DNA from: Petrolisthes cinctipes
Taxonomy: Eukaryota; Arthropoda; Malacostraca; Decapoda; Porcellanidae
Direction: 5' to 3'
DNA length: 64,000 nt
Assembly (NCBI GenBank): GCA_033782935.1
Contig: JAWQEG010000004.1
Span: 2,108,001-2,172,000 of the forward strand
Part shown: one piece after another, positions 40,601 to 53,428 of the stretch
Layout of the letters: the number at the start of each line of letters is the position of its first letter
Numbering within the stretch: the stretch's first letter is position 1
Program-made: the position numbers and the translations under genes
The notes under the pieces: generated by a model
The model's database searches: none
The model's input: only the letters and a program-made list of their open reading frames with translations
Told to the model about the DNA's origin: nothing

Positions 40601-42814
40601 CAAAACATGCTAAAAATCGATATTTTAGGTGCCCAAAGTCTATATCTCAAATTCAGGCCCAAAACACCGGAAATTCGATATTTTGGGGTCCCAGAAGCGA
40701 TATGTACATGCCTACTCCGTGTTAGAGTATTTTCAATATGCAGGCCCAAAACATACTGAAAATCGAACTTTTAGGTGCCCAAAAGTCGATATGTGGATGC
40801 ATCTGCTGCACTCGTTTATATCTCAAATTCAACCTCAAAACACCCGAAAATTCGATATTTTGGGGTTCCAGAAGCGATCTGTACATGCCTACTCAGTGCT
40901 AAAATGTTCTCAAAATATAGGCTCAAAACATGCTAAAAATCGATATTTTAAGTGTCCAAAGTCGATATGTGCATGCATCTTCTGTACCCGTTTATATCTC
41001 AAATTCAGGCTCAAAACACCCGAAAATTCGATATTTTGGGGTCAAAGAAGCGATCTGTACTTGCCTACTTAGTGCTAGAAGATTTTCAAAATATAGGCCC
41101 AAAACATGCTAAAAATCGATATTTTAGGTGCCCAAAGTCTATATCTCAAATTCAGGCCCAAAACACCGGAAATACGATAATTTAGGGTCCCAGAAGCGAT
41201 CTGTACATGCCTATTCCGTGTTAGAGTATTTTCAATATACAGGCCCAAAACATACTGAAAATCGATCTTTTAGGTGCTTAAAAGTCGATATGTGGATGCA
41301 TCTTCTGCACCCGTATATATCCCAAATTCAACCTCAAAACACCCGAAAATTCGATATTTTGGGGTCCCAAAAGCGATCTGTACATGCCTACTCAGTGCTA
41401 GAATGTTTACAAAATATAGGCTCAAAACATGCTAAAAATCTATATTTTAAGTGTCCAAATTCGATATTTGCATGCATCTTCTGTACCCGTTTATATCTCA
41501 AATTCAGGCCCAAAACACCCAAAAATTCGATATTTTGGGGTCCTAGAAGCGAACTGTACATGCCTACTCCGTGTTAGAGTATTTTCAAAATATAGGCCCA
41601 AAACATGCTAAAAATCTATATTTTAGGTGCCCAAAAGTCGATATGTGCATGCATCTTCTGTACCCGTTTATATCTCAAATTCATGCCTTAAACACCCGAA
41701 AATTCGATATTTTGGGGTCCCATAAGCGATCTGTACATGCATATTCAGATACAGGCCCAAAACATGCTGAAAATCGATATTTTAGGTGCCCAAAGTCAAT
41801 ATGTGTATGCATCTTCTGCACGAGTTTATATCTCAAATTCAACCTCAAAACACCCGAAAATTCGATATTTTTGGGTTCCAGAAGCGATCTGTACATGCCT
41901 ACTCAGTGCTAAAATGTTCTCAAAATATAGGCTCAAAACATGCTAAAAATAGATATTTTAAGTGTCCAAAGTCGATATGTGCATGCATCTTCTGTACCCG
42001 TGAATATCTCAAATTCAGGCTCAAAACACCCGAAAATTCGATATTTTTGGGTCCCAGAAGCGATCTGTACATGCCTACTCAGTGCTAGAATATTTTCAAA
42101 ATATAGGCCCAAAACATGCTAAAAATCTATATTTTAGGTGCCCAAAGTCAATATCTCAAATTCAGGCTCCAAACACCCGAAAATACGATATTTTAGGGTT
42201 CCAGAAGCGATCTGTACATGCCTACTCCGTGTTAGAGTATTTTCAATATACAGGCCCAAAACATACTGAAAATCGATCTTTTAAGTGCCCAAAAGTCGAT
42301 ATGTGGATGCATCTTCTGTACCCGTTTATATCTCAAGTTCAGGCTCCAAACACCCGAAAATTCGATATTTTTGGGTCCTAGAAGCGATCTGTACATGCCT
42401 ACTCCTAGTTAGAATGTTTTCAAGATACAGACCCAAAACAGGCTCAAAATCGATATTTTAGGTGCCCAAAAGTCGATATGTGCATGCATCTTCTGTACCC
42501 GTTTATATCTCAAATTCAGGCTCAAAACACCCGAAAATTCGATATTTTTGGGTCCCAGAAGCGATCTGTACATGCCTACTCAGTGCTAGAATATTTTCAA
42601 AATATAGGCCCAAAACATGCTAAAAATCTATATTTTTAGGTGCCGAAAGTCGATATCTTAAATTCAGGCCCAAAACACCCGAAAATACGATATTTTGGGG
42701 TCCCAGAAGCGATCTGTACATGCCTATTCCTTGTTAGAGTAATTTCAATAAACAGGCCCAAAACATACTGAAAATCGATCTTTTAGGTGCCCAAAAGTCG
42801 ATATGTGGATGCAT
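34601..42814. repeat. Mixed satellite zone with TGCATATTCAG-type c units
   Basis: The zone begins with a monomer in which 8 bp or slightly more are missing at the anchor (GATATGTAATCCG near 34597). It then carries repeated short blocks, such as those near 35.6, 36.4 and 37.4 kb, that share TGCATATTCAGATACAGG. Another near-repeat joins 39.0-39.4 kb and 39.8-40.2 kb. No gene or foreign insertion is visible. Confidence 0.72.
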
Positions 42815-45083
42815 CTTCTGTACCCGTTTATATCTCAAATTCAGGCTCCAAACACCCGAAAATTCGATATTTTTGGGTCGTAGAAGCGATCTGTACATGC
42901 CTACTCCTAGTTAGAATGTTTTCAAGATACAGACCCAAAACAGGCTCAAAATCGATATTTTAGATGCCCAAAACTCGATATGTGCATGCATCTTCGGTAC
43001 CTGTTTATATCTCAAATTCAGGCTCAAAACACCCGAAAATTCGATATTTTTGGGTCCCAGAAGAGATCTCTACATGCCTACTCAGTGCTAGAATATTTTC
43101 AAAATTTAGGCCCAAAACATGCTAAAAATCTATATTTTAGGTGCCCAAAGTAGATATCTCAAATTCAGTCCCAAAACACCCGAAAATACGATATTTTGGG
43201 GTCCCATAAGCGATCTGTACATCCCTATTCAGTATTAGAGTATTTTCAATATACACGCCCAAAACATATTGAAAATCGATCTTTTAGGTGCCCAAAAGTC
43301 GATATGTGGATGCATCTTCTGTACCCGTTTATATCTCAAATTTAGGCTCAAAACACCCGAAAATTCGGTATTTTTGGGTCCTAAAAGCGATCTGTACATG
43401 CCTACTCCTAGTTAGAATGTTTTCAAGATACAGACCCAAAACAGGCTAAAAATCGATATTTTAGGTGCCCAAAAGTCGATATGTGCTTGCATCTTCAGTA
43501 GCTGTTTATATCTCAAATTCAAGCTCAAAACACCCGAAAATTCGATATTTTTGGGACCCAAAGCGATCTGTACATGCCTACTCAGTGCTAGAATGTTTTC
43601 AAAATATAGTCTCAAAACATGCTAAAAATCGATATTTTAAGTATCCAAAGTCGATATGTGCATGCATCTTCTGTACCCGTTTATATCTCAAATTCAGGCT
43701 CAAAACACCCGAAAATTCGATATTTTTTGGTCCAAGAAGCGATCTGTACATGCCTACTCAGTGCTAGAATATTTTCAAAAAAATGGGCCCAAAACATGCT
43801 AAAAATCTATATTTTAGGTGCCCAAAGTCGATATCTCAAATTCAGGCCCAAAACACCCGAAAATACGATATTTTGGGGTCCCAGAAGCGATCTGTACATG
43901 CCTAATCCGTGTTAGAGTATTTTCAATATATAGGCCCAAAACATACTGAAAATCGATCCTTTAGGTGACCAAAAGTCGATATGTGGATGCATCTTTTGTA
44001 CCCGTTTATATCTCAAATTCAGGCTCCAAACACCCGAAAATTCGATATTTTTGGGTCGTAGAAGCGATCTGTACATGCCTACTCCTAGTTAGAATGTTTT
44101 CAAGATACAGACCCAAAACAGGCTCAAAATCGATATTTTAGATGCCCAAAACTCGATATGTGCATGCATCTTCGGTACCTGTTTATATCTCAAATTCAGG
44201 CTCAAAACACCCGAAAATTCGATATTTTTGGGTCCCAGAAGAGATCTCTACATGCCTACTCAGTGCTAGAATATTTTCAAAATTTAGGCCCAAAACATGC
44301 TAAAAATCTATATTTTAGGTGCCCAAAGTAGATATCTCAAATTCAGTCCCAAAACACCCGAAAATACGATATTTTGGGGTCCCATAAGCGATCTGTACAT
44401 CCCTATTCAGTGTTAGAGTATTTTCAATATACACGCCCAAAACATATTGAAAATCGATCTTTTAGGTGCCCAAAAGTCGATATGTGGATGCATCTTCTGT
44501 ACCCGTTTATATCTCAAATTTAGGCTCAAAACACCCGAAAATTCGGTATTTTTGGGTCCTAAAAGCGATCTGTACATGCCTACTACTAGTTAGAATGTTT
44601 TCAAGATACAGACCCAAAACAGGCTAAAAATCGATATTTTAGGTGCCCAAAAGTCGATATGTGCTTGCATCTTCAGTAGCTGTTTATATCTCAAATTCAA
44701 GCTCAAAACACCCGAAAATTCGATATTTTTGGGACCCAAAGCGATCTGTACATGCCTACTCAGTGCTAGAATGTTTTCAAAATATAGTCTCAAAACATGC
44801 TAAAAATCGATATTTTAAGTATCCAAAGTCGATATGTGCATGCATCTTCTGTACCCGTTTATATCTCAAGTTCAGGCTCAAAACACCCGAAAATTCGATA
44901 TTTTTTGGTCCAAGAAGCGATCTGTACATGCCTACTCAGTGCTAGAATATTTTCAAAAAAATAGGCCCAAAACATGCTAAAAATCTATATTTTAGGTGCC
45001 CAAAGTCGATATCTCAAATTCAGGCCCAAAACACCCGAAAATACGATATTTTGGGGTCCCAGAAGCGATCTGTACATGCCTAA
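42815..45083. repeat. 1178-bp seven-monomer tandem duplication
   Basis: Copy 1 is about 42815-43992, and copy 2 runs from about 43993 to at least 45083. Unit lengths comprise two 147-bp and five full-length monomers. Private markers are GGGTCGTAGAAGCG, CCCAAAACTCGATATG, GAAGAGATCTCTAC and TTTTTGGGACCCAAAGCG. Open-frame translations compared are the same in both copies. A few base differences exist, for example CAGTATTAGAG near 43229 against CAGTGTTAGAG near 44408. Confidence 0.8.
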
Positions 45084-47106
45084 TCCGTGTTAGAGTATTT
45101 TCAATATATAGGCCCAAAACATATTAAAAATCGATCCTTTAGGTGACCAAAAGTCGATATGTGGATGCATCTTCTGTACCCGTTTATATCTCAAATTTAG
45201 GCTCCAAACACCCGAAAATTCGGTATTTTTGGGTCCTAAAAGCGATCTGTACATGCCTACTCCTAGTTAGAATGTTTTCAAGATACAGACCCAAAACAGG
45301 CTCAAAATCAATATTTTAGGTGCCCAAAAGTCGATATGTGCATGCATTTTCAGTACCTGTTTATATCTCAAATTCAGGCTCAAAACACCCGAAAATTCGA
45401 TATTTTAGGGACCCAGAAACGATCTGTACATGCCTACTCAGTGCTAGAATGTTTTTAAAATATAGTCTCAAAACATGCTAAAAATCGATATTTTAAGTGT
45501 CCAAAGTCGATATGTGCATGCATCTTCTGTACCCGTTTATATCTCAAATTCATGCTAAAAACACCCGAAAATTCGAAATTTTTGGGTCCCAGAAGTGATC
45601 TGTACATGGCTACTTAGTGCTAGAATATTTTCAAAATATAGGCCCAAAACATGCTAAAAATCGATATTTTAGGTGCCCAAAGTCGATATCTCAAATTCAG
45701 GCCCAAAACACCCGAAAATTCGATATTTTGCGGTCCTAGAATCGAACTGTACATGCCTACTCCGTGTTAGAGTATTTTCAAAATACACACCAAAAACATA
45801 CTGAAAATCGATCATTTAGGTGCCCAAAAGTCGATATGTGCATGCATCTTCTGTACCCGTTTATATCTCAAATTCAGGCCCCAAACACCCGAAAATTCGA
45901 TATTTTGGGGTCCCAGAAGCGATCTGTACATGCATATTCAGATACAGGCCCAAAACATGCTGAATATCGATATTTTAGGTGCCCAAAGTCAAAATGTGTA
46001 TGCATCTTCTGCACTCGTTTATATCTCAAATTCAACCTCAAAACACCCGAGAATTCGATATTTTGGGATCCCAGAAGCGAACTGTACATGCCTACTTAGT
46101 ACTAGAATGTTTTCAAAATATAGGCTCAAAACATGCTAAACATCGATATTTTAAGTGTCCAAAGTCGATATGTGCATGCATCTTCTGTACCCGTTTATAA
46201 TTCAAATTCCGGCTCAAAACACCCGAAAATTCGGTATTTTTGGGTCCTAGAAGCGATATGTACATGCCTAGTCCTAGTTAGAATGTTTTCAAGATACAGA
46301 CCCAAAACATGCTTAAAATCGATATTTTAGGTGCCCAAAAGTCGATATGTGCATGCATCTTCTGTACACGTTTATATCTCATATTCAGGCTCCAAACACC
46401 CGGAAATTCGATATTTTGGGGTCCCAGAAGCGATCTGTACATTCCTACTCAGATACAGGCCCAAATCATGCTGAAAATCGGTATTTTAGGTGCCCAAAGT
46501 CAATATGTGTATGCATCTTCTGCACCCGTTTATATCTCAAATTCAACCTCAAAACACACGAAAATTCGCTATTTTTGGGTCCCAGAAGAGATCTGTACAT
46601 GCCTACTCAGTGCTAGAATGTTTTCAAAATATAGGCTCAAAGCATGCTAAAAATCTATATTTTAAGTGTCCAAAGTCGATATGTGCATGCATCTTCTGTA
46701 CCCGTGAATATCTCAAATTCAGGCTCAAAAGACACAAAAATTTGGTATTTTTGGGTCCTAGAAGCGATCTGTACATGCCTACTCCTAGTTAGAATGTTTT
46801 CAAGATACAGACCCAAAACATGCTCAAAATCGATATTTTATGTGCCCAAAAGTCGATATGTACATGCATCTTCTGTACCCGTTTAAATCTCAAATTCAGG
46901 CTGGAAACACCAGAAAATTCGATTTTTTGGGGTCCCAAAAGCGATCTGTACATGCCTACACAGTGCTAGAATATTTTCAAAATATAGGCCCAAAACATGC
47001 TAAAAATCGATATTTTAGGTGCCCAAAGTCGATATCTCAAATTCAGGCCCAAAACACCCGAAAATACGATATTTTGGGGTCCCAGAAGCGATCTGTACAT
47101 GCCTAT
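45084..47106. repeat. 2023-bp twelve-monomer HOR, copy 1
   Basis: Anchors from 45244 to 47267 give 177, 176, 147, 177, 158, 176, 177, 158, 176, 177, 147 and 177 bp, in type order e-d-a-b-c-d-e-c-d-e-a-b. The sum is 2023 bp, two six-mer equivalents plus one base. Private markers include ACACACCAAAAACATAC, TCGATCATTTAGG, GTCAAAATGTG and CCCGTGAATATCTC. Confidence 0.82.
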
Positions 47107-49129
47107 TCCGTGTTAGAGTATTTTCAATATATAGGCCCAAAACATATTAAAAATCGATCCTTTAGGTGACCAAAAGTCGATATGTGGATGCATCTTCTGT
47201 ACCCGTTTATATCTCAAATTTAGGCTCCAAACACCCGAAAATTCGGTATTTTTGGGTCCTAAAAGCGATCTGTACATGCCTACTCCTAGTTAGAATGTTT
47301 TCAAGATACAGACCCAAAACAGGCTCAAAATCAATATTTTAGGTGCCCAAAAGTCGATATGTGCATGCATTTTCAGTACCTGTTTATATCTCAAATTCAG
47401 GCTCAAAACACCCGAAAATTCGATATTTTAGGGACCCAGAAACGATCTGTACATGCCTACTCAGTGCTAGAATGTTTTTAAAATATAGTCTCAAAACATG
47501 CTAAAAATCGATATTTTAAGTGTCCAAAGTCGATATGTGCATGCATCTTCTGTACCCGTTTATATCTCAAATTCATGCTAAAAACACCCGAAAATTCGAA
47601 ATTTTTGGGTCCCAGAAGTGATCTGTACATGGCTACTTAGTGCTAGAATATTTTCAAAATATAGGCCCAAAACATGCTAAAAATCGATATTTTAGGTGCC
47701 CAAAGTCGATATCTCAAATTCAGGCCCAAAACACCCGAAAATTCGATATTTTGCGGTCCTAGAATCGAACTTTACATGCCTACTCCGTGTTAGAGTATTT
47801 TCAAAATACACACCAAAAACATACTGAAAATCGATCATTTAGGTGCCCAAAAGTCGATATGTGCATGCATCTTCTGTACCCGTTTATATCTCAAATTCAG
47901 GCCCCAAACACCCGAAAATTCGATATTTTGGGGTCCCAGAAGCGATCTGTACATGCATATTCAGATACAGGCCCAAAACATGCTGAATATCGATATTTTA
48001 GGTGCCCAAAGTCAAAATGTGTATGCATCTTCTGCACTCGTTTATATCTCAAATTCAACCTCAAAACACCCGAGAATTCGATATTTTGGGATCCCAGAAG
48101 CGAACTGTACATGCCTACTTAGTACTAGAATGTTTTCAAAATATAGGCTCAAAACATGCTAAACATCGATATTTTAAGTGTCCAAAGTCGATATGTGCAT
48201 GCATCTTCTGTACCCGTTTATAATTCAAATTCCGGCTCAAAACACCCGAAAATTCGGTATTTTTGGGTCCTAGAAGCGATATGTACATGCCTAGTCCTAG
48301 TTAGAATGTTTTCAAGATACAGACCCAAAACATGCTTAAAATCGATATTTTAGGTGCCCAAAAGTCGATATGTGCATGCATCTTCTGTACACGTTTATAT
48401 CTCATATTCAGGCTCCAAACACCCGGAAATTCGATATTTTGGGGTCCCAGAAGCGATCTGTACATTCCTACTCAGATACAGGCCCAAATCATGCTGAAAA
48501 TCGGTATTTTAGGTGCCCAAAGTCAATATGTGTATGCATCTTCTGCACCCGTTTATATCTCAAATTCAACCTCAAAACACACGAAAATTCGCTATTTTTG
48601 GGTCCCAGAAGAGATCTGTACATGCCTACTCAGTGCTAGAATGTTTTCAAAATATAGGCTCAAAGCATGCTAAAAATCTATATTTTAAGTGTCCAAAGTC
48701 GATATGTGCATGCATCTTCTGTACCCGTGAATATCTCAAATTCAGGCTCAAAAGACACAAAAATTTGGTATTTTTGGGTCCTAGAAGCGATCTGTACATG
48801 CCTACTCCTAGTTAGAATGTTTTCAAGATACAGACCCAAAACATGCTCAAAATCGATATTTTATGTGCCCAAAAGTCGATATGTACATGCATCTTCTGTA
48901 CCCGTTTAAATCTCAAATTCAGGCTGGAAACACCAGAAAATTCGATTTTTTGGGGTCCCAGAAGCGATCTGTACATGCCTACACAGTGCTAGAATATTTT
49001 CAAAATATAGGCCCAAAACATGCTAAAAATCGATATTTTAGGTGCCCAAAGTCGATATCTCAAATTCAGGCCCAAAACACCCGAAAATACGATATTTTGG
49101 GGTCCCAGAAGCGATCTGTACATGCCTAT
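47107..49129. repeat. 2023-bp twelve-monomer HOR, copy 2
   Basis: This is nearly identical to copy 1. The differences I found are GAACTTTAC near 47767 against GAACTGTAC, CCCAAAAGCG near 46934 in copy 1 against CCCAGAAGCG, and TATATAGGCCC near 47127 against TATACAGGCCC near 49150. Such high identity over 2 kb implies recent duplication. Confidence 0.82.
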
Positions 49130-49930
49130 TCCGTGTTAGAGTATTTTCAATATACAGGCCCAAAACATATTAAAAATCGATCCTTTAGGTGACCAAAAGT
49201 CGATATGTGGATGCATCTTCTGTACCCGTTTATATCTCAAATTTAGGCTCCAAACACCCGAAAATTCGGTATTTTTGGGTCCTAGAAGCGATCTGTACAT
49301 GCCTACTCCTAGTTAGAATGTTTTCAAGATACAGACCCAAAACAGGCTCAAAATCGATATTTTAGGTGCCCAAAAGTCGATATGTGCATGCATCTTCTGT
49401 ACCCGTTTATATCTCAAATTCAGGCTAAAAACACCCGAATATTCGAAATTTTTGGGTCCCAGAAGTGATCTGTACATGGCTACTTAGTGCTAGAATATTT
49501 TCAAAATATAGGCCCAAAACATGCTAAAAATCGATATTTTATGTGCCCAAAGTCGATATCTCAAATTCAGGCCCAAAACACCCGAAAATTCGATATTTTG
49601 GGGTCCTAGAATCGAACTGTACATGCCTACTCCGTGTTAGATTATTTTCAAAATACACACCAAAAACATACTGAAAATCGATCATTTAGGTGCCCAAAAG
49701 TCGATATGTGCATGCATCTTCTGTACCCGTTTATATCTCAAATTCAGGCCCCAAACACCCGAAAATTCGATATTTTGGGGTCCCAGAAGCGATCTGTACA
49801 TGCATATTCAGATACAGGCCCAAAACATGCTGAATATCGATATTTTAGGTGCCCAAAGTCAAAATGTGTATGCATCTTCTGCACTCGTTTATATCTCAAA
49901 TTCAACCTCAAAACACCCGAAAATTCGATA
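49130..49930. repeat. 2023-bp HOR, partial third copy, one monomer shorter
   Basis: The left part matches copy 2 at an offset of 2023 bp and the right part, after about 49.4 kb, at 1847 bp, a difference of exactly one 176-bp monomer. The match ends near 49930. Parts of the same block reappear near 50.38-50.67 kb and 50.99-51.5 kb. Confidence 0.78.
49290..49466 (+). repeat. Chimeric e/d monomer at an unequal-exchange junction
   Basis: The 5' part is type e (CCTAGTTAGAATG, CAAGATACAGACCC, GGCTCAAAATCG), matching copy 2 at an offset of 2023 bp. The 3' part (GGCTAAAAACACCCGAATATT, then CGAAATTTTTGGG) is type d, matching at 1847 bp. The switch lies within about 49340-49420. Fusion of adjacent e and d units with loss of one monomer length is what a misaligned exchange gives. 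Confidence 0.75.
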
Positions 49931-52900
49931 TTTTTGGGTCACAGAAGCGATCTGTACATGCCTTCTCAGTGCTAGAATATTTTCAAAATTAGGCCCAAAA
50001 CATGCTAAAAATCGATATTTTAGGTGCCCAAAGTCGATATCTCAAATTCAGGCCCAAAACACCCGAAAATTCGATATTTTGGGGTCTCAGAAGGGATATG
50101 TACATGCCTACTCCGTGTTAGAGTATTTTCAATATGCAGGCCCAAAACATACTGAAAATCGATCTTTTAGGTGCCCAAAAGTCGATATGTGGATGCATCT
50201 TCTGTATCCGTTTATATCTCAAATTCAGGCTCCAAACACCCGAAAATTCGATATTTTGGGGTCCCAGAAGCGATCTGTACTTGCCTACTTAGTGCTAGAA
50301 GATTTTTAAAATATATGCCCAAAACATGCTAAAAATCGATATTTTAGGTGTCCAAAGTCGATATCTCAAATTCAGGCCAAAAACACCCGAGAATTCGATA
50401 TTTTGGGATCCCAGAAGCGAACTGTACATGCCTACTTAGTACTAGAATGTTTTCAAAATATAGGCTCAAAACATGCTAAAAATCGATATTTTAAGTGTCC
50501 AAAGTCGATATGTGCATGCATCTTCTGTACCCGTTTATAACTCAAATTCCGGCTCAAAACACCCGAAAATTCGGTATTTTTGGGTCCTTGAAGCGATATG
50601 TACATGCATAGTCCTAGTTAGAATGTTTTCAAGATACAGACCCAAAACATGCTTAAAATCGATATTTTAGGTGCCCAAAAGTCGATATGTGCATGCATCT
50701 TCTGTACACGTTTATATCTCAAATTCAGGCTCAAAACTCCCGAAAATTCGATATTTTGGGGTCCCAGAAGCGATCTGTACATGCCTACACAGTGCTAGAA
50801 TATTTTCAAAATATAGGCCCAAAACATGCTAAAAATCGATATTTTAGGTGCCCAAAGTCGATATCTCAAATTCAGGCAGAAAACTCCCGAAAATTTGATA
50901 TTTTGGGGTCCCAGAAGCGATCTGTACATGCCTACTCCGTGTTAGAGTATTTTCAAAATACAGGCCCACAACATACTGAAAATCGATATTTTAGGTGCCC
51001 AAAGTCAATATGTGTATGCATCTTCTGCACCCGTTTATATCCCAAATTCATCCTCAAAACACACGAAAATTCGCTATTTTTGGGTCCCAGAAGCGATCTG
51101 TTCATGCCTACTCAGTGCTAGAATGTTTTCAAAATATAGGCTCAAAACATGCTAAAAATCTATATTTTAAGTGTCCAAAGTCGATATGTGCATGCATCTT
51201 CTGTACCCGTGAATATCTCAAATTCAGGCTCAAAAGACCCAAAAAATTGGTATTTTTGGGTCCTAGAAGCGATCTGTACATGCCTACTCCTTGTTAGAAT
51301 GTTTTCAAGATACAGACCCAAAACATGCTCAAAATCGATATTTTATGTGCCCAAAAGTCGATATGTACATGCATCTTCTGTACCCGTTTAAATCTCAAAT
51401 TCAGGCTGGAAACACCTGAAAATTCGATTTTTTGGGGTCCCAGAAGCGATCTGTACATGCCTACACAGTGCTAGAATATTTTCAAAATATAGGCCCAAAA
51501 CATGCTAAAAATCGATATTTTAGGTGCCCAAAGTCGATATCTCAAATTCAGGCCAAAAACACCTGAAAATTCGATATTTTGGGGTCCCAGAAGCGATCTG
51601 TACATGCCTACTCCATGTTAGAGTATTTTCAATATACAGGCCTATAACATACTGAAAATCGATCTTTTAGGTGCCCAAAAGTCAATATGTGTATGCATCT
51701 TCTGTTCCCGTTTATATCTCAAATTCAGGCTACAAACACCCGAACATTCGATATTTGGGGGTCCCAGAAGCGATCTGTACTTGCCTACTCCGTGTTAGAG
51801 TATTTTCAAAATACAGGCCCAAAACATGCGGAAAACCGATATTTTAGGTGACCAAAGTGAATATGTGTATGCATCTTCTGCACCCGTTTATATCCCAAAT
51901 TCAACCTCAAAACACCCGAAAATTCGATATTTTGGGGTCCCAGATGCGATCAGTACATGCCTACTCAGTGCTAAAATGTTTTCAAAATATAGGCTCAAAA
52001 CATACAAAAGATCGATATTTTAAGTGTCCAAAGTTGATATGTGCATGCATCTTCTGTACCCGTTTATATCTCAAATTCAGGCTCAAAACACCTGAAAATT
52101 CGATATTTTGGGGTCCCAGAAGCGATCTGTACATGCCTACTCTATGTTAGAGTATTTTCAATATACAGGCCCATAACATACTGAAAATCGATCTTTTAGG
52201 TGCCCAAAAGTCGATATGTGGATGCATCTTCTGTATCCGTTTATATCTCAAATTCCTGCTACAAACACCTGAAAATTCGATATTTTGGGGTCCCAGAAGT
52301 GATTTGTACATGGCTACTTAGTGCTAGAATATTTTCAAAATATAGGCCCAAAACATGCTAAAAATCGAAATTTTAAGTGCCCAAAGTCGACATCTCAAAT
52401 TCCGGCCAAAAACACTCGAAAATTCGTTATTTTGGTGTCCCAAAAGCGAATTGTACATGCCTACTCCGTGTTAGAGTATTTTCAAAGTACAGGCCCAAAA
52501 CATACTGAAAATCGATCTTTTAGGTGCCCAGAAGTCGATATGTGCATGTATCTTCAGTGCCTGTTTATATATCAAATTGAGGCCCAAAACACCCGAAAAT
52601 TCGATATTTTTGGGTCCCAGAAGCGATCTGTACATGCCTACTTCGTGTTAGAGTATTTTCAAAATACAGGCCCAAATCATGCTCAAAATCGATATTTTAG
52701 GTGCCCAGAAGTCGATATGTGCATGCATCTTCTGTACCCGTTTATATCTCAAATTCAACTTAAAAACACCCGAAAATTCGATATTTTTGGGTCCCAGAAG
52801 CGATATGTACATGCCTACTCCTAGTTAGAATGTTTTCAAGATACCGACCCAAAACATGCTGAAAATCGATATTTTTGGTGCTCAAAGTCAATATGTGTAT

Positions 52901-53428
52901 GGATCTTCTGCACTCGTTTATATCTCAAATTCAATCTCAAAAAATTCGATATTTTTGGGTCCCAGAAGCGATCTGTACATGCCTACTCAGTGCTAGATTG
53001 TTTTCAATATATAGGCTCAAAACATGCTAAAAATCGATATTTTAAGTGTCCAAAGTCGATATGTGCATGCATCTTCTGTACCCGTTTATATCTTAAATTC
53101 AGGCTCAAAACACCGGAAAATTCGGTATTTTTGGGTCCTAGAAGCGATATGTACATGGCTACTTAGTGCTAGAATATTTTAAAAATATAGGCCCAAAACA
53201 TGCTAAAATCGATATTTTAGGTGCCCAAAGTCGATATCTCAAATTCAGGCCAAAAACACCCGAAAATTCGATATTTTGGTGTCCCAAAAGCGAACTGTAC
53301 ATGCCTACTCCGTGTTAGAGTATTTTCAAAATACAGGCCCAAAACATACTGAAAATCGATCTTTTATGTGCCCAAAAGTCGATATGTGCATGCATCTTCT
53401 GTACCCGTTTACATCTCAACCTCAGGCT
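49931..53428. repeat. Diverged satellite zone
   Basis: This is satellite throughout, with pieces of the preceding 2023-bp unit (about 50.38-50.67 and 50.99-51.5 kb) and otherwise no long match noticed. Near 52937 a unit reads CTCAAAAAATTCGATA, an internal loss within half A. Types c and e dominate around 51.8-53.2 kb. No gene is seen. Confidence 0.7.
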
